NCBI GenBank assembly: GCA_036645955.1
Contig: JAVXND010000006.1
Location: 1 to 64,000 of the forward strand
DNA: 64,000 nt
Source: Limiplasma sp036645955
GTDB lineage: Bacteria > Bacillota > Clostridia > Christensenellales > Aristaeellaceae
Direction: 5' to 3'
Of the stretch, positions 36,413 through 44,452 are shown in pieces. How positions within the stretch are numbered: the stretch's first letter is position 1; each line of letters starts with the position of its first letter. A program made the position numbers and the translations under genes. The notes under the pieces are model-generated. The model saw only the letters and a list, made by a program, of their open reading frames with translations, searched no databases and was not told the DNA's origin.

Positions 36413-36504
36413 AAAATAAGTACCTCCTTATGATTTAGCCATGCGAATCATGGCATTTTCCAGGGACTCCTGTCAGAAAGCGTGAGATTGAAAAGGTTTC
36501 TTTC

Positions 36505-37956
36505 TCAAACCCTTTCCCCACCTTGCTTTCCTAGGCACCAGTATACATCCATTTCAGATAAAGTCAAGTCCTCTATGCATTTTCCTGACTTTTTTATCTC
36601 GTTTTCCATGAAACGGAAGCGTTCAATGAATTTATTTGTGGCTGAAAATAAAGAAATATCGGGGTTTTTGTCACAAAGTCTGCAAACATTGACAACGGAG
36701 AACAAAAGGTCGCCAAGCTCTTCCTCGGGGTTTTCACCTGCGTGAAGGTTTTGCACCACTTCCTCCGCTTCCTCGTATACCTTTTGAAGCGCGTCGGCGG
36801 GGGAGGCAAAGTCAAAGCCGACCTTGGCGGCCTTGTGCTGTACCTTGCTGGCACGCATGAGGGCGGAAAGCCCTGTGGAAACGTCGTCCATGGCTTGCGC
36901 ATTTGAAGTAATGCCACGCTGCTTGCGTTTGATTGCCTCCCAATTGGTGAGCACATCCGCGGCGGTATCCGCCTTGGCAGTGCCAAAGATATGGGTGTGG
37001 CGCTCGATCATTTTTTGGCAAATGGCGGTGGTTACATCCGCAATGTCAAAGTTTCCGTGCTGGCGGGCGATTTCCGCATGAAAAACCACTTGGAGCAGTA
37101 CGTCCCCAAGCTCGTCGTACATATGGTCAAAATCACCGTCGCGAACCGCTTGAACATATTCGTAGCTCTCTTCCAGCAAATGGGTAAGCAGGCTTTCGTG
37201 CGTTTGCTCCTTATCCCACGGGCAGCCATCGGGGGCGCGCAGGCGCTTCATAACATGTACAAGGTCATCCATGTCAAAGCGCGTGCGCTTTTCAAGCGGT
37301 ACCGCAGGCACGTACACGGCGGTGAGATGGTCGTATGCTTTTTGCCTGTCCAGCTCAAACAAGGGGATTTCGGCGAAGGAAAGCTCGCCCGTGCTTTCGT
37401 TTCCTGTGAAAAAAAACAGAGGAAGCTCGTCTGGCAGAAGGTTCATAAGCATCAATTTACAATCGCTTGCACACTCGCGGCTGTGTAATTCGCAAAGCAG
37501 GAGCGGTTCTTCAGGCGATATGCGAGCGCTTAAAAACTCCGCCGCCGCAAAGAGCCTAAGAGAGGGACTTTGAAGCGAAAGCATGGCAAGGCAGCGCTCC
37601 GCATGGCTTACCCCAGGGCAAATGCAAACCTCCGCATTGCGAGGCTTGAGGCGCTGTAGGGTGATGACGGTGTTATCAAAGGCAAAGTCGCTTACGGCAT
37701 AGCATAGGGGCGCTTGCTCGCAAAGCGCCAACAGCTTGACCGCCGCCGCACGGTTAAACACATCAAAGTCTTCACATTCGTCATAGAGTGAATCCAGCGT
37801 TTCAAACGCAATTCCTTCCCTTTGCAAAAAGGCGGCCAAGGGATGGCGCTGTGTGCGAAGCACCACGCGCTTTGCACTGGTTAATTCACGCATTGCGCCG
37901 CGTGTTACATAGGCCTCGGAGCCTGTACCCAGAGAAACCACCGTAAGCTTGTTCAT
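36505..37956 (-). CDS. mazG: Tetrapyrrole methylase-MazG fusion (YabN type)
   Basis: 483 residues with two parts: an N-terminal SAM-dependent methylase-like domain (about 1-215, VVSLGTGSEAYVTRGA) and a C-terminal MazG nucleoside triphosphate pyrophosphohydrolase (from about 230), with two MazG repeats. The first carries CPWDKEQTHESLLTHLLEES and the metal-binding EELGDVLLQ pattern (here DELGDVLLQ); the second has EEAEEVVQNL and EELGDLLFS. It likely removes damaged or non-canonical dNTPs. AAGGAGG precedes the ATG. Confidence 0.93.
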   Translation of the reverse strand: MNKLTVVSLGTGSEAYVTRGAMRELTSAKRVVLRTQRHPLAAFLQREGIAFETLDSLYDECEDFDVFNRAAAVKLLALCEQAPLCYAVSDFAFDNTVITLQRLKPRNAEVCICPGVSHAERCLAMLSLQSPSLRLFAAAEFLSARISPEEPLLLCELHSRECASDCKLMLMNLLPDELPLFFFTGNESTGELSFAEIPLFELDRQKAYDHLTAVYVPAVPLEKRTRFDMDDLVHVMKRLRAPDGCPWDKEQTHESLLTHLLEESYEYVQAVRDGDFDHMYDELGDVLLQVVFHAEIARQHGNFDIADVTTAICQKMIERHTHIFGTAKADTAADVLTNWEAIKRKQRGITSNAQAMDDVSTGLSALMRASKVQHKAAKVGFDFASPADALQKVYEEAEEVVQNLHAGENPEEELGDLLFSVVNVCRLCDKNPDISLFSATNKFIERFRFMENEIKKSGKCIEDLTLSEMDVYWCLGKQGGERV

Positions 37957-37984
37957 AGAAATAAAGCCTCCTTCTTTTGGAACA

Positions 37985-39574
37985 CTAGCGCGTGCTGTTG
38001 GCGGAACGTTTTTGAAACCTGCGCATGAACGGCGCTAAATCACTCTTTGTAATGGCACCTGTAAGAATGGCGAACGTGCCATAGCTGACAATGCCGATAA
38101 AAATGAGCAAAACCGTAAAGAAACGGCCAGAGGGCAGCCATTTTGAGGCAAAGTAGAGCACAAGCCCCATCAAAGCGGCAGCCAATGCAGGCTTGCCAAA
38201 AATGTGGAAAAACCGAAGCTTCATGCCCGTGTATTTTCGCACATAGTAAAGGTTGGGCAGCATGCTGATGGAATAGCACATAATGGAAGCCATGGGCGCA
38301 CCATAAATATTGATGTCCGGAATGGCAATCAGCGTAAAATTGAGGAATATTTTGACCGCTACCCCTGCCATGAGCGTGTACATGGGGATGCGCTGTTTGC
38401 GAAGCCCCTGCAAAATACCGCTGGTGCTTTGCACCACGGTAAAGAGCACAATGGTCAGGGCGGACATGCTGAGCAATTCCGCTGTGGTGGTTAAAGCCTC
38501 GGGCGTGTTAAAGCGATAGATGAGGCTTAAAATTTGGCGGCTCAACAGGCACATGCCCACGGTGCAGGGCAAGCTCACCACAAATGAAAGCCTAAGCCCC
38601 ATGGAGCTTTGCCTGCGCATGGCTTGACCGTCCCCCCTGGCCATGGAGGAGGAAATGGAGGGTACAAGGCTCATGGCTATGGCGGCGGCAAGGGCGCTGG
38701 GCACATTGATCAGCGTAATCACATAACCAGAGTAGCGCCCGTAAAGCCCAAGCGCATCCGCCTGCGGAATGCCTGCGTCAATCAAGCGGTTAAGCAGCAG
38801 GCCGCTGTCTATAAAGGAGGCCAAGGGCACAATACAAGCGCTTAGCATGATGGGAATGCTCAATGAAAACAGCCGCTTTGAAAGTACCTTGGTGCTTAAA
38901 GCGGGTTCGTTTTCATTCTGCGGCAGGCGATCAAAGGCGGATTTTTGGCGGCGATAGTTAAAAAACATGAACAGCAATGCCGCGCCCTCGGCCATGGAGG
39001 TGCCAAGGAGCACGCCCGCCGCCGCATAGGAAATGGAAATTTTACTGCCCAAATACGCCAGCGGCAATGCGATAAAAACCTTGCCCACCTGTTCTATGAG
39101 CTGTGAAATGGCGGTGGGCACCATGTTTTGCTGCCCCTGCATAAAGCCGCGGTAGGCGGAAATGGAGCAAGCAAGCAGCAGTGCAGGCGCAATCGCAATA
39201 AAACCAGGCTGTGTGGCTAAATCGCCGGAACGCTGTGCCAGCGTGGGGCTAAGCACAATCATCAGGATCATGGAAAGACTGCCTACCGCCGAGAGAAAGC
39301 AAAGGGCAATGCGGAATACATGCCGCGCGTTGCGCGGATCGTCCTTGGCTAAGCTAAAGCTGACCATGCGGCTGATGGCCACGGGCAAGCCTGCGGAGGA
39401 AAGGGACAGGAGTAAATTGTAGGTGGGAAAAACAAGCTGGTAGGTGCCCATTCCGCGGTCACCAATCAGCCAAGTCAGCGGAATGAGGAACAGCGCGCCA
39501 ACCACCTTGCATATGATACCGACAACGCTTAAAACGGTCATTCCGCCAACAATGGACTTTTGCGAATCGCTCAA
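37985..39574 (-). CDS. SpoVB-like lipid flippase (MOP superfamily)
   Basis: 530 residues with about fourteen membrane helices and the start pattern of the polysaccharide/SpoVB group (SIVGGMTVLSVVGIICKVVGALF). SpoVB-type proteins move lipid-linked precursors needed for the spore cortex. The start is TTG at 39574, set by GGAGG 7 bases upstream; the longer frame overlaps spoVT. It lies between spoVT and mazG, as in other spore formers. Confidence 0.88.
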   Translation of the reverse strand: MSDSQKSIVGGMTVLSVVGIICKVVGALFLIPLTWLIGDRGMGTYQLVFPTYNLLLSLSSAGLPVAISRMVSFSLAKDDPRNARHVFRIALCFLSAVGSLSMILMIVLSPTLAQRSGDLATQPGFIAIAPALLLACSISAYRGFMQGQQNMVPTAISQLIEQVGKVFIALPLAYLGSKISISYAAAGVLLGTSMAEGAALLFMFFNYRRQKSAFDRLPQNENEPALSTKVLSKRLFSLSIPIMLSACIVPLASFIDSGLLLNRLIDAGIPQADALGLYGRYSGYVITLINVPSALAAAIAMSLVPSISSSMARGDGQAMRRQSSMGLRLSFVVSLPCTVGMCLLSRQILSLIYRFNTPEALTTTAELLSMSALTIVLFTVVQSTSGILQGLRKQRIPMYTLMAGVAVKIFLNFTLIAIPDINIYGAPMASIMCYSISMLPNLYYVRKYTGMKLRFFHIFGKPALAAALMGLVLYFASKWLPSGRFFTVLLIFIGIVSYGTFAILTGAITKSDLAPFMRRFQKRSANSTR

Positions 39575-39686
39575 GAAAAGGCCTCCGAATCTGGCTGAAT
39601 TCGCGCGAGAAATTGCCCAAAATAGGAAAAAAACCGCGACATGCACATTATAAGCGCATTGCCGCGATTTCGCAAGCCGAGTTCTG

Positions 39687-40241
39687 TTACTGCTCCATTT
39701 GCCGCCCGACGATGCTGGCCGTGGTTTCCGCAACCTTCATTTCCGCATCGCCCATTTTTGCGCCCAGCTCCTTGCTTAAAAGAAGCACCGCGCCAATGGC
39801 CTCGCCATCCGCAATGATGGGGGATACAACTTCGGCAGTATAGCCCGTGATATCCTCCTCGCTGGTAACGGCAACCATTTTACCCCCGCCCGCGCGGTGA
39901 ATGGCAACGGTTTGGCGGTTGGCAATGGCGGCTTCCAGGTCGTGGCTGATGGGTTTGTCCGACAGCTCCTTTTTGCTGACACCGCTGGCCGCCACCACCT
40001 GATCGCGGTCTACGATGCAGGTAATATGCCCCATGGCGCGGAATATAGAATCCGTGTAATCTTTTGCGAAGGCTGACATTTCCCCAATGGGAGAGTACTT
40101 TTTGAGGATGACCTCGCCATCTCGATCGGTATAAATTTCCAGCGGATCACCCTCTCGAATCCGTAGCGTCCGCCTGATCTCCTTGGGAATGACCACACGC
40201 CCAAGCTCGTCGATTCTGCGCACAATTCCTGTTGCCCGCAT
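39687..40241 (-). CDS. spoVT: Stage V sporulation regulator SpoVT
   Basis: 184 residues: an N-terminal AbrB-like swapped-hairpin DNA-binding domain (MRATGIVRRIDELGRVVIPK) and a C-terminal GAF-like domain. The length and first 50 residues are near-diagnostic for SpoVT, which modulates sigma-G genes in the forespore. GGAGG lies 8 bases ahead of the ATG. A sigma-G-like promoter precedes it. Confidence 0.96.
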   Translation of the reverse strand: MRATGIVRRIDELGRVVIPKEIRRTLRIREGDPLEIYTDRDGEVILKKYSPIGEMSAFAKDYTDSIFRAMGHITCIVDRDQVVAASGVSKKELSDKPISHDLEAAIANRQTVAIHRAGGGKMVAVTSEEDITGYTAEVVSPIIADGEAIGAVLLLSKELGAKMGDAEMKVAETTASIVGRQMEQ

Positions 40242-40309
40242 GCTACCAGCCTCCTTGACGGCTTGCGTAACGCTTTTGCGTTTTGCTCTGCCGTTTGTCT
40301 TTGCATCCC

Positions 40310-40338
40310 TAGTATGGAATTTTGAGGTGTGATTATGC
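40310..40338 (-). promoter_or_regulatory. Sigma-G-like promoter of spoVT
   Basis: Minus-strand GCATA, 17-base spacer, CATACTA. This fits the known sigma-G consensus (gHATr and CATWHTA, spacing 17-18) at every position. It would give a 5' leader of about 60 bases. In Bacillus subtilis spoVT is transcribed by sigma-G. Confidence 0.75.
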
Positions 40339-40456
40339 TAGGGAAAGATTTGGGAAGTGAGCAAGCCAGCAAAAGCGATGGTGCAAAGGGTATGAACGCA
40401 AAGGAATGGTCATACGCTTGAAGGATTCATTCAAAAAAACGGTTTGGAGGGCTGGC

Positions 40457-41257
40457 ATGCGGCATTCATCACTATGGCACCGCATATTTGCGGGCGTACT
40501 CATGGGCATTGGCTGTATTCTGCCAGGCGTGAGCGGCGGCGTGATGGCTGTTTGCTTCGGGCTTTATTTTCCCATGCTGGATGCGGTGCTTGGATTCTTC
40601 AAAAGCCCCAAGCAAAGCTGTTTGTTTTTGTGGCCGCTGGGCGTGGGCGGCGCAGTGGGTTTATGGTTGGGGGCCAAAGGCTTGGCTGTGGTCATGGAGC
40701 GCTTTGAAATTCCCATGCTATTTTTGTTCATTGGCTTTATTTTGGGCGGCATTCCAGACCTTTTGCGCGAGGCCAATCAGGGCAAGCCCTTTCGCTTGCG
40801 CAATCTGCTGTTTGTAGCCGCGGGCATAGCGTTTGCGCTTCCGCTGTTATGGCTGCCCAAAAGCCGCGCGGCGGTGGAAACCTTATCTGCGGCGCAAGCG
40901 CTGTTAACGGGCGGCATTGAGGGCGTGGGCACCATTGTGCCGGGGCTTTCCGCATCGTTTCTATTGATCTTTTTGGGCTGGTATCAGGCTTATTTAACTG
41001 CGCTTGCCACGTTTAAGCTTGCAAGCTTGGTGCCGATAGCGCTGGGCTTCTGTGTGTCTGCCTTTGTTTCCATGAAGGGGGTCAAGTGGCTTTTTGATCG
41101 GCATCGCGCCGCGGCTTACGGCGGTGTGCTGGGCTTTTTGCTGGTTTCCATTGCCTTGGTGTTTCCAGGGCTTGAAGCGGGACGGGGATTGTGGATTGAT
41201 TTGCTGATGCTTGTGCTTGGGCTTCTTGGGGCGCTGTGGATGAGCAAAAACTTGTAA
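40457..41257 (+). CDS. DUF368 (PopT-type) undecaprenyl phosphate translocase
   Basis: 266 residues and about eight membrane helices in two repeated halves, each with a PG-containing motif (CILPGVSGGVMAV and GTIVPGLSASFLL). DUF368 proteins were shown in other bacteria to recycle undecaprenyl phosphate across the membrane. GGAGGG lies 5 bases ahead of the ATG at 40457; a frame reaching 40406 is less likely. It stands alone between spoVT and the CRISPR locus, whose promoter overlaps its stop codon. Confidence 0.88.
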   Translation: MRHSSLWHRIFAGVLMGIGCILPGVSGGVMAVCFGLYFPMLDAVLGFFKSPKQSCLFLWPLGVGGAVGLWLGAKGLAVVMERFEIPMLFLFIGFILGGIPDLLREANQGKPFRLRNLLFVAAGIAFALPLLWLPKSRAAVETLSAAQALLTGGIEGVGTIVPGLSASFLLIFLGWYQAYLTALATFKLASLVPIALGFCVSAFVSMKGVKWLFDRHRAAAYGGVLGFLLVSIALVFPGLEAGRGLWIDLLMLVLGLLGALWMSKNL

Positions 41258-41280
41258 AAACTGTAGCATTATGCTATGAT
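41252..41280 (+). promoter_or_regulatory. Probable promoter of the cas operon
   Basis: TTGTAA, 17-base spacer, TATGAT. The -35 box contains the stop codon of the DUF368 gene, and the spacer ends in a small palindrome, TAGCATTATGCTA. It leaves a leader of about 95 bases before cas3. Confidence 0.55.
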
Positions 41281-41383
41281 GGCATTGAAAAATGGACGAT
41301 GATTTACAAAAAAGCAGGGATACAAAAGAGATGCTTTTCTTCTGCACCAAAATGATCCAAAACGCGAATGAAGGTGACATCGC

Positions 41384-43723
41384 TTGATTTACGCTCGCAA
41401 AAAAGAAAAACAGTTCCAAACCCTTTTTACACATAGCATGCATGTGTCCCAATTGGCGGCGGAGGGCTGTACAAGGCTCCATGCGCTGATGCGGCTTTGC
41501 GGCTTGCTGCATGATTTGGGCAAGGCGACAAAGGCTTTTCAGCACTATCTGCTGATGGACGGCCAGTGTGAGAAGGTGGAGCATGCCATCTATGGTGCGG
41601 CTTATGCCAAAAAACGCTGGCATGGCACAGATGCTTATCGCATGCTGACGGCAGAGCTGGTTTACAATGCGGTTGCAGGGCATCATGCGCGCCTGCCGGA
41701 TGCTCTGAATCCGGCAGGTGATCCATATTTGCGTCCGGATATGCCGCTTGACGATTTGCCGGAGGCGTTGGAAAACTTTTTTGGTTCCGTTGCGGCGGAA
41801 GCTGAGCTGGATGCGCAATTTGACTTGGCAGTTGAGGAAGTGCGGACAATGTGCACTGAGATTCAACAGGCCTGTGCAGATTTGCCGTCCAAACAGCAGA
41901 ATGCGGCGCGCATGAACCTGATGGGGCTTTTACAGCGCGAGGTACACAGCCGATTGATTGATGCGGATCGTTGGGATGCATACTGCTTCGAAGCTGGAAT
42001 AGAGCCAGCAAGCACAGCGGTAAAGCCTTGGAAAGCATGGCAGGAACGCTTAGAAAAGCAGCTGGACAGCTTTGCCATGGATTCGGCGATTGCAAAGGAA
42101 CGCGCAAAGGTAGCCGATGAATGCTTACAAGCCGCAAGGCAAGGGGATGCGGGGGTCTATCGCTTATGCGTGCCGACGGGCGGGGGTAAAACACTTTCGG
42201 TTATGCGGTTTGCACTGGAAATGGCACAACGGAATCAAAAACAACGCATTGTATATGCCGCGCCCTTTAAGGCGATTCTGGAGCAAACGGCAGATGTCTT
42301 GCGCGGTGTGTTTCAAGATTCTTCGCTTATTTTGGAGCACCATAGCGATGTGATTGTGGACACAGAGGAGGATAACGCGCGTTATGCCTTACTCACACAG
42401 CGCTGGGATACGCCGCTGATTTTAACCACCATGGTGCAGCTGCTCAACACGCTCTTTTTGGGGCGCGGCGCGTCTGCTAGGCGTTTTGGGGCGCTTCGCG
42501 GAGCTGTGCTGATTTTGGATGAGGTGCAGAGCATACCCATGCACTGTTGGTACCCGCTCAACTTGGCTCTGCGTTATCTGGCGAGCTGTGCGGATTGTAC
42601 CGTGGTGCTTTGCACTGCCACCCAACCGCTTTTGGAAAAAGCGGAGCGCTTTCCGCTTTGCAAACCCAAGCATATGATTGCGGATGAAAGCGCACTGTAT
42701 GAAGCTTTTTGCCGCGTGCGGGTGGTGGATCGGACCCAGCATGAAATGGAACCTGCGGTGCTGGCGCGGGAGGTTTCACAGGCTACGCTCCAGTGCTCAA
42801 GCGCCTTATGCATCGTAAACACCAAAGCAACGGCATTGGCGCTCTATCGGGCGTTTCAAAGTGTCCTTGCGCCAGCGGTTCCACTGTATTGCCTGACCAC
42901 GGCACTGTGCCCTGCGCATCGCTTGCAAATGCTGCGCGAGATACGCGCACTGCTACAGCAGCACAAGCCTGTGGTATGCGTTGCTACGCAGCTGGTGGAG
43001 GCGGGTGTTGACATAAGCTTTGGCATGGTGACGCGTTCGCTTTGCAGTTTGGCCAGCATTGCACAGGCGGCAGGGCGATGCAATCGCCATGGCGAAATGC
43101 CTATGGCGGAATTGTGGCTGGTGCGTATGGCGGGCGAAAGCTTACTTTATTTGCAGGACATTGCAGATGAGCAAAAGCGAACGCAAGCGGTTTTGGATGC
43201 GGTTAAAAGGCAACCAGAACGGTTCCGTAATGATTTGCTTTCACCTGAAGCCATGGCGCTTTACTTTACCAAAACCATGCTGGAATGCGAACCCAAGATG
43301 AGCGGGCTGCTAAAGGGCGGCGGCACGCTGCTTGAGCTGTTGAGCTTTAATGATACTGCACGTATCGAATATAAGCGTTTGCATGGGCAAAACTGTCCTA
43401 CCATACTGGCACAAGCCTTTCGCACAGCGGGGAATGAATTCTGTGCCCTGCAAAGCGATACCATTTCAGTGCTTACACCCTATGGCAAGGGGGAAGCCCG
43501 CATTGAAGCACTTGCACAAGCTACAGACCTTGCGGCGGTTGCGAGGCTTACGCGCCAAGCACAGCCCTATGCAGTGGGGATCTACCCCTATCAGCTTCAA
43601 AAGCTGAATGAATACCATGCGTTGCGTGAATTGCCCTATGGCTTGGCTGTGGACAAGCCATGGTACGATGGACAGGTGGGGTTAACGAATCACCAACAGC
43701 AAATGGAGCTCTATGCTCTGTGA
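41384..43723 (+). CDS. cas3: CRISPR-associated helicase-nuclease Cas3, type I-C
   Basis: 779-residue effector that nicks and degrades target DNA after Cascade binding. HD nuclease domain: His17, His43-Asp44 (LLHDLGK) and GHH further on. Superfamily 2 helicase: VPTGGGKTLS (about 263-272), LILDEVQSIP and, near residue 560, QAAGRCNRHGE. The start is TTG, with GAAGGTG about 7 bases upstream. All catalytic motifs are present, so it appears functional. First gene of the cas operon. Confidence 0.96.
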   Translation: MIYARKKEKQFQTLFTHSMHVSQLAAEGCTRLHALMRLCGLLHDLGKATKAFQHYLLMDGQCEKVEHAIYGAAYAKKRWHGTDAYRMLTAELVYNAVAGHHARLPDALNPAGDPYLRPDMPLDDLPEALENFFGSVAAEAELDAQFDLAVEEVRTMCTEIQQACADLPSKQQNAARMNLMGLLQREVHSRLIDADRWDAYCFEAGIEPASTAVKPWKAWQERLEKQLDSFAMDSAIAKERAKVADECLQAARQGDAGVYRLCVPTGGGKTLSVMRFALEMAQRNQKQRIVYAAPFKAILEQTADVLRGVFQDSSLILEHHSDVIVDTEEDNARYALLTQRWDTPLILTTMVQLLNTLFLGRGASARRFGALRGAVLILDEVQSIPMHCWYPLNLALRYLASCADCTVVLCTATQPLLEKAERFPLCKPKHMIADESALYEAFCRVRVVDRTQHEMEPAVLAREVSQATLQCSSALCIVNTKATALALYRAFQSVLAPAVPLYCLTTALCPAHRLQMLREIRALLQQHKPVVCVATQLVEAGVDISFGMVTRSLCSLASIAQAAGRCNRHGEMPMAELWLVRMAGESLLYLQDIADEQKRTQAVLDAVKRQPERFRNDLLSPEAMALYFTKTMLECEPKMSGLLKGGGTLLELLSFNDTARIEYKRLHGQNCPTILAQAFRTAGNEFCALQSDTISVLTPYGKGEARIEALAQATDLAAVARLTRQAQPYAVGIYPYQLQKLNEYHALRELPYGLAVDKPWYDGQVGLTNHQQQMELYAL

Positions 43724-43738
43724 ACAAGGAGGAACGAT

Positions 43739-44452
43739 ATGGACAACCGAATCTGTTTCCAGCTCTCGGGACGTTTCGCACTCTTTAGTGATCCCATCAC
43801 GCGTGTGGGCGGTGAAAAGTGCAGCTATCTTGTACCGACCTATGAGGCGCTCAAGGGGGTATGCGAAAGTATTTATTGGAAACCCACATTGATTTGGGAA
43901 ATTGAGCGCGTGCGTGTGATGAACCCCATATTGAGCCAAAGCAAGGGGGTGCGCCCCATTGCTTTTGGCGCAGACGCCGCGACGCTTGCCATCTACACCT
44001 ATCTCAAGGATGTTTGCTATCAGGTGGAAGCACATTTTAAATGGAACGAGCTTCGCCCTGATTTGGCGGAGGATCGCAACGAAAACAAGCATTTTTTCAT
44101 TGCCAAGCGCAGCTTGGAAAAGGGCGGACGGCGGGATGTTTTCCTTGGCACCAGAGAGTGTCAGGGCTATGTGGAGCCCTGTGTATTTGGGGAAGGAACG
44201 GGTGAATTTGATCAAAGTGCAGAAATGAGCTTTGGTTTACAATTTCATGGCTTTGATTATGGAGATGAGGGCGAAGGGGGCAAGCTGGTTGCGCATTTCT
44301 GGAACCCCAAAATGGTGAATGGCGTGATTGATTTCTGCTTGCCCAAGGACTGCCCTGTGCAAAGAACCGTAAAGAAACAACCGATGAAGTCCTTCTGCTT
44401 GGGTGAAACGGTTCGCTCGGTGGAGGAGGAAGGCCGTGAGGTAGGCTTATGA
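43739..44452 (+). CDS. cas5c: Cas5c (Cas5d), crRNA-processing endoribonuclease
   Basis: 237 residues. In type I-C systems, which lack Cas6, Cas5c cleaves pre-crRNA and caps the 5' handle. The RAMP start (CFQLSGRFALFSDPITRVGGEKCSY) and NENKHFFIAKRSL, with the Lys-His pair assigned to catalysis in other Cas5d enzymes, are present. AAGGAGG precedes the ATG. Overlaps cas8c by four bases. Confidence 0.95.
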   Translation: MDNRICFQLSGRFALFSDPITRVGGEKCSYLVPTYEALKGVCESIYWKPTLIWEIERVRVMNPILSQSKGVRPIAFGADAATLAIYTYLKDVCYQVEAHFKWNELRPDLAEDRNENKHFFIAKRSLEKGGRRDVFLGTRECQGYVEPCVFGEGTGEFDQSAEMSFGLQFHGFDYGDEGEGGKLVAHFWNPKMVNGVIDFCLPKDCPVQRTVKKQPMKSFCLGETVRSVEEEGREVGL

